Origin: a virus
IMG/VR virus record: IMGVR_UViG_3300007514_000563
Location: 1-26,295 of that record
Strand: one strand, 5' to 3'
DNA: 26,295 nucleotides
Shown: positions 13,921 to 21,538 of the stretch, piece by piece
How the letters are laid out: every line of letters starts with the position of its first letter
Position numbering within the stretch: the first letter of the stretch is position 1
Notes under the pieces: model-generated
The model's database searches: none
What the model was told of the DNA's origin: nothing
Seen by the model: the letters and a program-made list of their open reading frames with translations, nothing else
Position numbers and translations under genes: made by a program

Positions 13921-15151
13921 AGAAAAACACGCGATATATATTCCAGCATATAGTGATGGTTTAATGTCAATGTTTTATAATTATACGGACAATGAGATAA
14001 GTAAAAAGTATCAACCAGATTTTGAAAAAAAGAAATCTTTAAGAATTTTTAATAAAGAGTTGGATCCTTATTTTACAAATCCGTATATTTTAATTTCTGC
14101 TGGAACACAATTTAGAAAAGAAAATTTTCGTGAAAAGTTACAGATAGGAGATGAATGTCATATATTTGTAGATAGTGGTGGGTTTCAGTTGGCTATGGGA
14201 ACTGTAAATAAAGATGTGTTTACTGATGAAGTAGCTTTAAAATGGTCTGAAGCTAACGGTAATATTTTTCCTATCCTTGATAGACCGGCATTTTCTAAAT
14301 TATATGATTATGATTATAGTTTATCTAAATCTTTAGAGTCAGCGGAGTATTATGCGAAGAATGCAAAGTCTGAATCTAAAGTTTTAAATGTAATGCAAGG
14401 TCAAAATAAAACGGCAATGGAACAATGGTATAAACCAATGTCGAAGTTTAAAACATTTAATGGATGGGGTTATGGAGGATCAAAAGGAAATTTAGAATTA
14501 ATAGGCAATGTACTTTTAATTTTATTGAACAATGGAGAATTTGAACGTGATGAATGTGAATATTTTCATTTGTTCGGATTTAGTTCATGTGAAATTATGT
14601 TGTACATGGAATATATACAACATATTTTTAATAAAAAAGATATAGATGTTCAGCTTACTTATGATTCTACCTCATGGAATAGAGGTTGTGTTTATGGTTC
14701 ATATTTTCTAGGAGGTAGATTTCATGGGGGAATAACTTCTATGGAAGAAATGAATTGGACTAATACGATTGATTATAAGAATTTAAATAAAGAGTTTAGA
14801 TTTCCTTGTGTATGTCCTATATGTACAGACTTAGTAAATTCTTATGGTTTTTTTAATACATATAATAAGAAAGATGAATTAACTTTTTATAAGTTTAATC
14901 AAGTTATACCATTTCATAATTTAAAGCTTCAAATGGATTTTAATGAGAAGGTTAATAAAATTGTTGCATGTAATATGAAAGAAGTATATCAAGAATTTTT
15001 TAGGGGTAAAATTGTTCAAAACTTAGAAATTATAGATAAAGTTTTTGATAATCCTAAAAATCCTGATAATCCATCAATATTGGCTAGTGTTTTTGTACAA
15101 AAACCATCGAAAACTATTCCAACTGATATATTAAATTCTTTTGGAAAGTAA
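13913..15151 (+). CDS. dpdA: DpdA-like DNA 7-deazaguanine transglycosylase (TGT superfamily)
   Basis: The 412-residue protein is a tRNA-guanine transglycosylase relative. It has the base-binding motif DSGGFQ (87-92), a second active-site Asp D251 (LTYDSTSW), a GFGYG-like turn (NGWGYGG), and the zinc site C299, C301, C304 and H335 (CVCPICTD...PFH). TGT enzymes exchange guanine for a 7-deazaguanine base. The divergent sequence, phage location and linkage to a complete preQ0 pathway point to DpdA, which acts on DNA, and not to tRNA modification. It is last in the operon and overlaps folE by eight bases. The expected result is preQ0 or a derivative in phage DNA, which in other phages protects against host restriction. 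No downstream-converting enzyme is seen in this window. Confidence 0.88.
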   Translation: MNKEKHAIYIPAYSDGLMSMFYNYTDNEISKKYQPDFEKKKSLRIFNKELDPYFTNPYILISAGTQFRKENFREKLQIGDECHIFVDSGGFQLAMGTVNKDVFTDEVALKWSEANGNIFPILDRPAFSKLYDYDYSLSKSLESAEYYAKNAKSESKVLNVMQGQNKTAMEQWYKPMSKFKTFNGWGYGGSKGNLELIGNVLLILLNNGEFERDECEYFHLFGFSSCEIMLYMEYIQHIFNKKDIDVQLTYDSTSWNRGCVYGSYFLGGRFHGGITSMEEMNWTNTIDYKNLNKEFRFPCVCPICTDLVNSYGFFNTYNKKDELTFYKFNQVIPFHNLKLQMDFNEKVNKIVACNMKEVYQEFFRGKIVQNLEIIDKVFDNPKNPDNPSILASVFVQKPSKTIPTDILNSFGK

Positions 15152-15157
15152 AAGATA

Positions 15158-15165
15158 TATAAATA
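15158..15165 (+). promoter_or_regulatory. T4-late-type box TATAAATA
   Basis: TATAAATA matches the T4 late consensus. With a start about seven bases downstream (near 15172) the transcript would keep most of the GGAGG ribosome site before the ATG at 15182. AT-rich background makes chance occurrences possible. Confidence 0.4.
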
Positions 15166-15181
15166 CTAGTGGAGGTGTAAT

Positions 15182-15826
15182 ATGTCTGAAGAAGAAAAAC
15201 CCGATAAGAAGGGTTCATTAAAAATTAAATTAGGTGCTGATGATAGTGCTTTAATTGTTCGTACAGATGGTTCAGTTGAACTTTTTAGTCGTGAGCTTCA
15301 AGGTCAAGATGGTAATTACCTTGGTGATTTAGAGGATTTAAATAAGACCTTTACTCTTGTTTTAGCCTTTGCTGCATCATTAGAAAATGAGCAATTATAT
15401 GCTAATCTTTTTCAGAATTTAAATAATATTTTACACCGACAATGGAATAAATTACCTACTGATGAAAAACAAAAAATAAATGAAATTAGATTAAAACATT
15501 TATTAGAAAAAGATGAAACTGATGGAGAAATTAAATCTGATCCTAAATCAGACCCATATCAAGATTTACAATCTCGAAAAGAATGGTTAGAAAAATGGAA
15601 AAAAGAAAGTGAAAGAAGTAGAAGAATGTTTGAAGATTTCTTTTACGATCAACAAGGTGAAGGTCAATTTCCACAAGAACAGGAAGAAGGACCTAGAAGA
15701 AAAAAGAAGAAACAAAATCCTCTTAATGTGCTGAGAAATGTTGACTGGAATCCTTATGATGAAACTTTGAAAGCTAATATGAGAAGTGATTGGAGAGTAG
15801 ATCAACCACCTCCAGAGGAGAATTAA
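15182..15826 (+). CDS. Small phage protein of unknown function, similar to the protein at 5731-6183
   Basis: The 214-residue protein begins with an acidic-basic leader (MSEEEKPDKKG), a strand-rich part with LIVRTDGSVEL, and a helical part with VLAFAASLENEQLYANLFQNL. This order matches the product of the gene at 5731. The C-terminal half is highly charged and low in complexity, with a basic patch RRKKKKQ, and looks disordered. GGAGG at 15171-15175 gives a strong ribosome site. It follows the modification operon and directly precedes gp62 (stop and start adjacent), so it belongs to the replication block. I do not recognise a named family. The basic tail suggests nucleic-acid contact. Confidence 0.75.
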   Translation: MSEEEKPDKKGSLKIKLGADDSALIVRTDGSVELFSRELQGQDGNYLGDLEDLNKTFTLVLAFAASLENEQLYANLFQNLNNILHRQWNKLPTDEKQKINEIRLKHLLEKDETDGEIKSDPKSDPYQDLQSRKEWLEKWKKESERSRRMFEDFFYDQQGEGQFPQEQEEGPRRKKKKQNPLNVLRNVDWNPYDETLKANMRSDWRVDQPPPEEN

Positions 15827-16210
15827 ATGAATCCGTTTCAGTATGCTAATGACTTGATGAATAAAAAAGATTATGATGGTGATTGTATTCGAGAAAGAAA
15901 AGATTATAAAGCGTTTTTTGTAAATCGTTCTTTATCCTACCAACCTGATTTAATCCATTACGCAAATATGATGAATGAGAATCCGATGGTCGAGACTAAA
16001 GCTCATTATGATTTTCTTCATCAGACAGTCGAGAAAAAGAAAAGGCCATTTCGACCATGGATAAAAACAAAAAAGTTAGATGATTTGTCTATTGTTAAAG
16101 AATATTACAAATATAGCAATAAAAAAGCATTAGAAGCATTGAATATTCTAAATGAGGACGATATTCACTATCTAAAACAAAAAATGAGTAAAGGTGGAAA
16201 ATCTCCATAG
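15827..16210 (+). CDS. 62: Clamp loader small subunit, gp62 family
   Basis: The 127-residue protein carries the short gp62 form seen in marine T4-like phages: MNPFQYAND at the start, FFVNRSLSYQPDLIHYAN in the middle, and IVKEYYKYSNKKALEALNIL near the end. T4 gp62 is longer (187). One copy joins four gp44 subunits to make the clamp loader. It has a strong ribosome site (GAGGAG, 15815-15820) and sits between the small paralogue and regA, keeping the T4 order 62-regA-43. The ATPase subunit gp44 lies 6 kb upstream, on the other side of the modification operon. Confidence 0.88.
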   Translation: MNPFQYANDLMNKKDYDGDCIRERKDYKAFFVNRSLSYQPDLIHYANMMNENPMVETKAHYDFLHQTVEKKKRPFRPWIKTKKLDDLSIVKEYYKYSNKKALEALNILNEDDIHYLKQKMSKGGKSP

Positions 16211-16218
16211 TATAAATA
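16211..16218 (+). promoter_or_regulatory. T4-late-type box TATAAATA before regA
   Basis: TATAAATA begins directly after the gp62 stop. A start near 16225 would give a leader of about 35 bases that includes the AAAGGAG ribosome site. In T4 regA is not a typical late gene, so this may be chance or a late extra promoter. Confidence 0.35.
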
Positions 16219-16259
16219 TTATATAATGATTTATTATTGAATTGAAAGGAGATGTTACA

Positions 16260-16730
16260 ATGGAAGATAGTATTAAGTGGTCAATAGATGATATGGTTGA
16301 AGTGAAATTGAAAGAAGATGATGATTTTTTAAAAGTCAAAGAAACCCTCACACGCATTGGAATAGCTTCAAGAAAAGAAAAAAAGTTATTTCAATCATGC
16401 CATATATTACATAAACAAGGAAAATATTATATTGTTCATTTCAAAGAACTTTTTGCTTTGGATGGCAAAGCTACAAATATTTCAGAAAACGATCTTGAAA
16501 GAAGAAATACAGTTGCCAATCTTTTACATGAATGGGAACTTGTAAAACTTGTTGATGCTGAAAAAGCACAACCTACAGTACCAATACGTCAATTAAAGAT
16601 TTTACCTTTTGGTGAAAAAGATGATTGGGATTTACAAGCAAAATATAGTATTGGAAATGTTGGAATCAAATCAGCTGATGAACATGAAGCAAAAGGAGCC
16701 ACGGAAATTGATTCTAATTTATTTGAATGA
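16260..16730 (+). CDS. regA: RegA translational repressor
   Basis: I start at the ATG at 16260, eight bases after AAAGGAG (16245-16251); a TTG at 16242 in the same frame would include the ribosome site itself. The 156-residue product matches T4 RegA (122) nearly throughout: DDFLKVKETLTRIGIA, LFQSCHILHKQGKYYIVHFKE, a DDWDLQAKYSIGN ending like the T4 KHEWKLVPKYTIGN. RegA binds AU-rich sites near start codons of early mRNAs and turns off clamp, loader and other proteins. Relative to T4 it has about 15 extra residues at the N terminus and a tail of about 20 after the T4 C terminus. Confidence 0.95.
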   Translation: MEDSIKWSIDDMVEVKLKEDDDFLKVKETLTRIGIASRKEKKLFQSCHILHKQGKYYIVHFKELFALDGKATNISENDLERRNTVANLLHEWELVKLVDAEKAQPTVPIRQLKILPFGEKDDWDLQAKYSIGNVGIKSADEHEAKGATEIDSNLFE

Positions 16731-16741
16731 TTGGAGATTGT

Positions 16742-17020
16742 ATGAATATTAAAGTTGTAAGAATGATTAGTGGTGAAGAATTGGTAGGTGAATGGAATGA
16801 AGAAGAAAATTCTATTAGTAATCCGGTTGTAATGGTTCCTATGTCAAAAGATAAATTAGGATTTGCACCTTGGTTACCATATGCTAAAGAAGAAAAATTT
16901 ATTCTAAAAGATCAACATATTATGGTTATTGGCACACCTGATACTAATTTGATAAATGAATATAATAGAGTATTTGGCTCAGGTTTAGTTGTTCCTGAGG
17001 AATCAAACTTAGTTCATTAA
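16742..17020 (+). CDS. Sm-like small protein
   Basis: I choose the ATG at 16742, which has GGAG at 16732-16735; an in-frame ATG at 16727 overlaps the regA stop. The 92-residue product starts MNIKVVRMISGEELVGEW and continues with NPVVMVP, the strand-turn pattern of Sm/Lsm-like folds that many T4-like marine phages encode beside regA or gp43. Such a protein might bind RNA. The gene lies between regA and gp43, which suggests a part in post-transcriptional control of replication genes. This is inference from fold pattern and position. Confidence 0.7.
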   Translation: MNIKVVRMISGEELVGEWNEEENSISNPVVMVPMSKDKLGFAPWLPYAKEEKFILKDQHIMVIGTPDTNLINEYNRVFGSGLVVPEESNLVH

Positions 17021-17031
17021 GATAGTTTTAC

Positions 17032-17060
17032 TTGCTTTTTCCACCCTTTTTTGATATAAT
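17032..17060 (+). promoter_or_regulatory. Promoter of DNA polymerase gene 43
   Basis: TTGCTT at 17032-17037, a 17-base spacer, TATAAT at 17055-17060 with an extended -10 (TGA). The predicted start, about seven bases downstream, falls at or next to the ATG at 17067. TTGCTT also resembles the T4 MotA box, but the distance to the -10 is about two bases longer than usual. Confidence 0.6.
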
Positions 17061-17066
17061 TATATA

Positions 17067-19577
17067 ATGAATTTCTATACCTACGTTGGTTTAATTAAAA
17101 ATAAAATATATTGTCGTTGGTTTCAAGATGATAATGAATATTCTTCTAATGAGACTTTCCAACCTACAATGTATGTTACGGCTCCTCCCGATAAGTGTCA
17201 ATATAAAACTCTTGATGGCGAACCTGTAGGCCATGTTAAGTTTGATGATATTCCTTCCTGTAAAGATTTTATTAAACAATATAAAAATATAAAGAATTAT
17301 CCTATTTACGGGAATACGAATTATATGGTTCAATATATTTCTGAAAAATATCCTAGTAAAATTCGTTGGAATTATAATAAATTAAAGATATACACTATTG
17401 ATATTGAAGTATCTGCAGAAGATGGATTTCCTGATATTCAAACAGCTTCTTCTGAAATTACTGCTATTACAGTTCACGATAGTATAAGTAATACTTATTT
17501 TGTTTGGGGAATAGGTTCTTATGTTCCACATGACGATACAAAAAATATTAATTATAATGAATGTGAAGATGAAGAAGAATTGTTAGATTCTTTTTATCAT
17601 TGGTGGACTACAAATTATCCAAATATTATAACTGGATGGAATTGTAAATTTTTTGATATTCCTTATTTAATAAATCGTTATAAACATTTTGAACATTTTA
17701 AAGTTAATAATTTATCTCCGAGCGGTGTAATAAATGATAGAAGTGTTTTTATTGCTGGTAGAGAAAATTATTATTACACCATTCCGGGTATTTCAATTTT
17801 AGATTATCTTGATTTATATAAGAAGTTTACATATAAAGTTAGAGAATCATATCGGTTAGATTATATTGGTTTTGTTGAGTTAGGATTAAAAAAAGTTGCT
17901 GTTGGTGAAGTACAGGGTTATGATTTATATAAAACAAATTATCAAAAATTTATTGAATATAATATTCGTGATGTTGAAATTGTAGAAAAACTTGATGAAA
18001 AAATGAAGTTATTGGAGTTGGTTGTTACTATTGCATATGAATCTAAGATTAATTTTGAAGATGTATTTTCTCCTGTAAGAACTTGGGATTCGATTATCTA
18101 TAATTTCTTAAAGAAAAGAAATGTTGTTATTCCTAATAAAGGTGAAGAATCAGATCGAACAGACTTTGTTGGTGCATATGTAAAAGAACCTCAGACAGGT
18201 TTACATAATTGGGTTATGAGTTTTGATCTCAATTCTCTTTATCCTCATCTTATTCAACAATATAATATAAGTCCAGAAACAAAAACAGATATTATTAAGG
18301 ATATAACAGTTGATAAATTATTAAGTCAAGAAATAGATACAAAATTTCTTAAAGATAATAATTCTTGTATGACACCAAATGGTCAATGTTTTACTAATCA
18401 ATATAAAGGATTTCTTCCACAGTTAATGGAAGATATGTATAATGAAAGAGTTGAATTTAAGAAAAAGATGTTGAAAGAACAACAAAAATTAGAAGATGGT
18501 GATTATAAGAACAAACAAACAGTAATTAATAATATATCAAGATGTAATAATATTCAGATGTCGAAAAAGATTTTGTTGAATAGTGCTTACGGTGCATTAG
18601 CTAATCAACATTTTCGTTATTATTCTCTTGAGATGGCAGAAGGTATAACGACAGCAGGACAACTAGCAATTCGCTGGATTGACAAAGGTATAAATACATA
18701 CATTAACAATCTACTTAATACAAAGGAGATTGATTATGTTGTCGCCTCGGATACGGATAGCATATACGTCACGTTTGATAGACTTGTTAATGAAGTGTTT
18801 AAAAAGTCAGGAAGTCTTAATCAAACGACAAAAATTATCACTTTCTTGGATAAGATTAGTAAAGATAAAATTGAACCATTTATTAATATCAGTTATCAAA
18901 ACCTTCATTCGTATGTAAATTCATACGCACAAAAGATGAAGATGGGTAGAGAAGTAATTGCTGATAAAGGTATTTGGACTGCGAAGAAAAGATATATACT
19001 TAATGTTTATGATTCAGAAGGTGTTAAGTATAAAGAACCCAAATTGAAGATTATGGGTATAGAAAGTGTTCGTAGTTCTACACCTGAATGGTGTAGAGAA
19101 AAAATTAAAGAGTTGATAGGTACAATTATTAATACAGATGAAAATACTGTATTAGATAAATTACAAGATTATCGGGATAAGTTTAAAAAATTATCTTTTG
19201 AAGATATTGCATTTCCTCGCTCTGTACACGGTGTGGAAAAATATACTTCTACAAAAAGTATCTATGGTAAAGGAACACCTATTCATGTTAGAGGTGTTTT
19301 AGTTTATAATCATCTTTTGAGAGAAAAACAATTAACAAAAAAATATGCGAAAATTCGTGAAGGTGAAAAAATTAAATTTGCTTATCTTAAAGAACCTAAT
19401 CCCCTTCATCAAAATGTTCTATCGGTTTCCACACACCTCCCAAAAGAATTTAATTTAGAAAAATATATAGATTATGATATGCAATTTGATAAAGCCTTTT
19501 TACAACCTATTAAAAATATATTAGATGCTATTGGATGGAAAACGGAAAAAAGAGGTACTTTAGAATCTTTCTTTTAG
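17067..19577 (+). CDS. 43: DNA polymerase, family B, gp43 type
   Basis: The 836-residue polymerase (T4 898) is complete. The 3'-5' exonuclease has D112-I-E114 (Exo I), TGWNCKFFDIPY (Exo II) and YNIRDVE (Exo III). The polymerase motifs are DLNSLYP (387-393), KKILLNSAYGAL, and DTDS at 562-565. ISILDYLDLYKKF, MSFDLNSLYP and KKRYILNVYD match T4 closely. The C terminus KRGTLESFF resembles the T4 clamp-binding tail SLDFLF, so it should bind the gp45 ring. No ribosome site precedes the ATG and the promoter is directly upstream, so the mRNA may be leaderless. The T4-style hairpin through which gp43 represses its own translation is not evident. A TAGGAG spanning the stop serves uvsX. Confidence 0.97.
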   Translation: MNFYTYVGLIKNKIYCRWFQDDNEYSSNETFQPTMYVTAPPDKCQYKTLDGEPVGHVKFDDIPSCKDFIKQYKNIKNYPIYGNTNYMVQYISEKYPSKIRWNYNKLKIYTIDIEVSAEDGFPDIQTASSEITAITVHDSISNTYFVWGIGSYVPHDDTKNINYNECEDEEELLDSFYHWWTTNYPNIITGWNCKFFDIPYLINRYKHFEHFKVNNLSPSGVINDRSVFIAGRENYYYTIPGISILDYLDLYKKFTYKVRESYRLDYIGFVELGLKKVAVGEVQGYDLYKTNYQKFIEYNIRDVEIVEKLDEKMKLLELVVTIAYESKINFEDVFSPVRTWDSIIYNFLKKRNVVIPNKGEESDRTDFVGAYVKEPQTGLHNWVMSFDLNSLYPHLIQQYNISPETKTDIIKDITVDKLLSQEIDTKFLKDNNSCMTPNGQCFTNQYKGFLPQLMEDMYNERVEFKKKMLKEQQKLEDGDYKNKQTVINNISRCNNIQMSKKILLNSAYGALANQHFRYYSLEMAEGITTAGQLAIRWIDKGINTYINNLLNTKEIDYVVASDTDSIYVTFDRLVNEVFKKSGSLNQTTKIITFLDKISKDKIEPFINISYQNLHSYVNSYAQKMKMGREVIADKGIWTAKKRYILNVYDSEGVKYKEPKLKIMGIESVRSSTPEWCREKIKELIGTIINTDENTVLDKLQDYRDKFKKLSFEDIAFPRSVHGVEKYTSTKSIYGKGTPIHVRGVLVYNHLLREKQLTKKYAKIREGEKIKFAYLKEPNPLHQNVLSVSTHLPKEFNLEKYIDYDMQFDKAFLQPIKNILDAIGWKTEKRGTLESFF

Positions 19578-19586
19578 GAGTATATA

Positions 19587-20597
19587 ATGACTGAAGTTAA
19601 AAATATTGTTAAACATTTAATAAAGGTAACTGAAAATGATTTTGCTAGCGTGGTATCCTCTGGTATTGTTGGTGATTGTTCTACTTTTGTGGATACAGGT
19701 TCATATTCATTAAACGCATTATTGTCTGGTTCATTATATGGTGGTGTACCATCTAACAAGATAACTTGTTTAGCTGGTTCAGAGGCAGTTGGTAAAACAT
19801 TCTTTGCATTAAGTATAGCTAAAAATTATTTGAATAAAGATAAAAGTAATATTATTCTTTACTTTGAGAGTGAAGGTGCATTGACATCTGATATGATTAA
19901 AGAGAGAGGATTAGATCCTAACAGATTTATTGTATTACCAGTTGCAACAGTAGAAGAATTTAAAACACAAGCAATCAAGATAATTGATAATATGGATAAA
20001 GATTATCAAGTTATGATGTTTCTTGATTCTCTTGGTAATTTATCTACACGAAAAGAGATGGAAGATTCGGCGAGTGGTTCTGATAAAAGAGATATGACCC
20101 GTGCGCCAGCTGTTCGATCAGCCTTTAGAACTCTTGCGTTGAAATTAGCACAAGCAAATATTCCTCTTATCATAACAAATCATACTTATGATAAAGTAGG
20201 GAGTATGTTTCCATCTAAAGAAATTTCTGGTGGAGGTGGGATTAAGTATGCAGCATCAGTTATTGTAACACTTGGTAAAAGAAAAGTTAAAGATGGTACT
20301 GAGGTATTAGGAAATATTGTTAAGATGAAATTGGTTAAAGGAAGAATGACCAAAGAAGAATCAATTACAGAAACTATGTTAGATTATAAAAAAGGATTAG
20401 ATAAGTATTATGGTTTAGTTGCACTTGCAGAGAAATATGATATATTCAAGAAAGTTTCAACTAGATTTGAAACTCCAGCTGGAAAAGCTTTTGAGAAAAC
20501 TATTGTGAATGATCCCGAGAAGTATTTTACAGAGGATGTAATGGGTAAGTTAGAAGAAGTAGCTAAGAAAGAATTTTCATATGGGTCGAGTGAATGA
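19587..20597 (+). CDS. uvsX: UvsX, RecA-like recombinase
   Basis: UvsX forms filaments on single-stranded DNA and drives strand exchange and recombination-dependent replication. The 336-residue protein has Walker A GSEAVGKT (64-71), Walker B VMMFLDSLGNL, and a loop 2-like GGGGIKYAASVIVTL. Its P-loop has the full GxxxxGKT form, closer to bacterial RecA than the altered T4 version. T4 UvsX is 391 residues; this one is shorter at the C terminus, as in other marine T4-like phages. TAGGAG at 19575-19580, overlapping the gp43 stop, is the ribosome site, and the stop overlaps the start of gp59 (ATGA). Confidence 0.95.
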   Translation: MTEVKNIVKHLIKVTENDFASVVSSGIVGDCSTFVDTGSYSLNALLSGSLYGGVPSNKITCLAGSEAVGKTFFALSIAKNYLNKDKSNIILYFESEGALTSDMIKERGLDPNRFIVLPVATVEEFKTQAIKIIDNMDKDYQVMMFLDSLGNLSTRKEMEDSASGSDKRDMTRAPAVRSAFRTLALKLAQANIPLIITNHTYDKVGSMFPSKEISGGGGIKYAASVIVTLGKRKVKDGTEVLGNIVKMKLVKGRMTKEESITETMLDYKKGLDKYYGLVALAEKYDIFKKVSTRFETPAGKAFEKTIVNDPEKYFTEDVMGKLEEVAKKEFSYGSSE

Positions 20598-21265
20598 TTA
20601 CATTTCCTAAACAGAAAACAATAGAAACAAATAGAACTTATAAAGCTTGGAAAGTATATCATGCTTTATATTTACATTTTACTACAACATCATACGATTA
20701 TTTTAAATATTGTGGAAATGCGTCATGGGGTACAATCGAATCTATGGAAAAGTATTTTGCCAAGTTTGAGAGTCGTACAGGGTTTTCATGGCAACGAGGA
20801 TTTTTTACTACATTAGGTAAAAAATATGTTAATGAAGTTGATTTAATTTTTTATTATTTATCACAATTTACAAAAGGTAAATTACATCCACCAGAATTTC
20901 AGGATGATTATTTTGATGAATATAAAGAAAGAATGACTACATTTTCTATTTATTTAAAAAAAGATATTAAAGTTATTGTAGAATATTTAAAAGAATATGA
21001 TATAAAGTTTAATGATTTATTTCTTTGTGATGAAATTAATCATCCACCTATATTAAAGTTGTTATTAGGAAATGATATTTCATTAGAAACTTTTACTGTA
21101 TTAGATATTTGTTTAGAGTTTGTTAAAAATATTGATGAAAAATTAATTGATCCTATTTGGAGAGATCAAAAAACATTATGTTATAATTATAAACCGTTTT
21201 TAGAAATAAATGTAAAAGAGAGTCGTGAATTAATAAGAGGTGTATTAAGTGAAAATAGATTTTAA
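20594..21265 (+). CDS. 59: Helicase loader, gp59 family
   Basis: The 223-residue protein is about the length of T4 gp59 (217), which loads helicase gp41 on gp32-coated DNA. Shared features include the N-terminal YKAWKVYHALYLHFT..YDYFKY (T4 VYKLYLMIKQHMN..YDVIKY), KYFAKF, a mostly helical layout, and the late segment ILKLLLGNDISLETFTVLD (T4 IFKLLQSNIISFETFILLD), which is the clearest match. It is coupled to uvsX by an ATGA overlap and lies one gene before gp41. Identity with T4 is low in the middle, but context and the late segment agree. Confidence 0.85.
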   Translation: MITFPKQKTIETNRTYKAWKVYHALYLHFTTTSYDYFKYCGNASWGTIESMEKYFAKFESRTGFSWQRGFFTTLGKKYVNEVDLIFYYLSQFTKGKLHPPEFQDDYFDEYKERMTTFSIYLKKDIKVIVEYLKEYDIKFNDLFLCDEINHPPILKLLLGNDISLETFTVLDICLEFVKNIDEKLIDPIWRDQKTLCYNYKPFLEINVKESRELIRGVLSENRF

Positions 21266-21533
21266 GACAGGTACAGTTTATTATCCTACAGAGGAACAAC
21301 AGTTTAAAGATTCTTTAGAAGATTTAAAGATTAAGGATGATGAAATTAATGAAGAACAACCTACATTTACAAAAACGATACATGCTGGATTACCATATGC
21401 AAGACTTAAATATTTGTTCTTTTGTTTATGTATGGTGTTAGATGGAATGATTGGTATTATTTCTTTAGGTCAAACACAAAGTATTATGGCTAATAAGTTT
21501 TTACTGTCGAAGTGGATTTATAAAGGAGAATAA
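21249..21533 (+). CDS. Small membrane protein between gp59 and gp41, possibly gp40-like
   Basis: The start is a GTG at 21249, inside the end of gp59; no ATG precedes the membrane segment. The 94-residue product has an acidic N-terminal half and one hydrophobic segment at about 55-75 (YLFFCLCMVLDGMIGIISLG). In T4, gene 40 next to gene 41 encodes a small membrane-bound chaperone for head vertex assembly. Position, size and the membrane segment would fit a gp40 counterpart, but I cannot confirm sequence similarity. Confidence 0.6.
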   Translation: MKIDFKTGTVYYPTEEQQFKDSLEDLKIKDDEINEEQPTFTKTIHAGLPYARLKYLFFCLCMVLDGMIGIISLGQTQSIMANKFLLSKWIYKGE

Positions 21534-21538
21534 TATAG

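Noticed and set aside
18689-18696. TATAAATA inside the polymerase gene
   Set aside because: It is within conserved coding sequence and no gene starts nearby; chance in AT-rich DNA.
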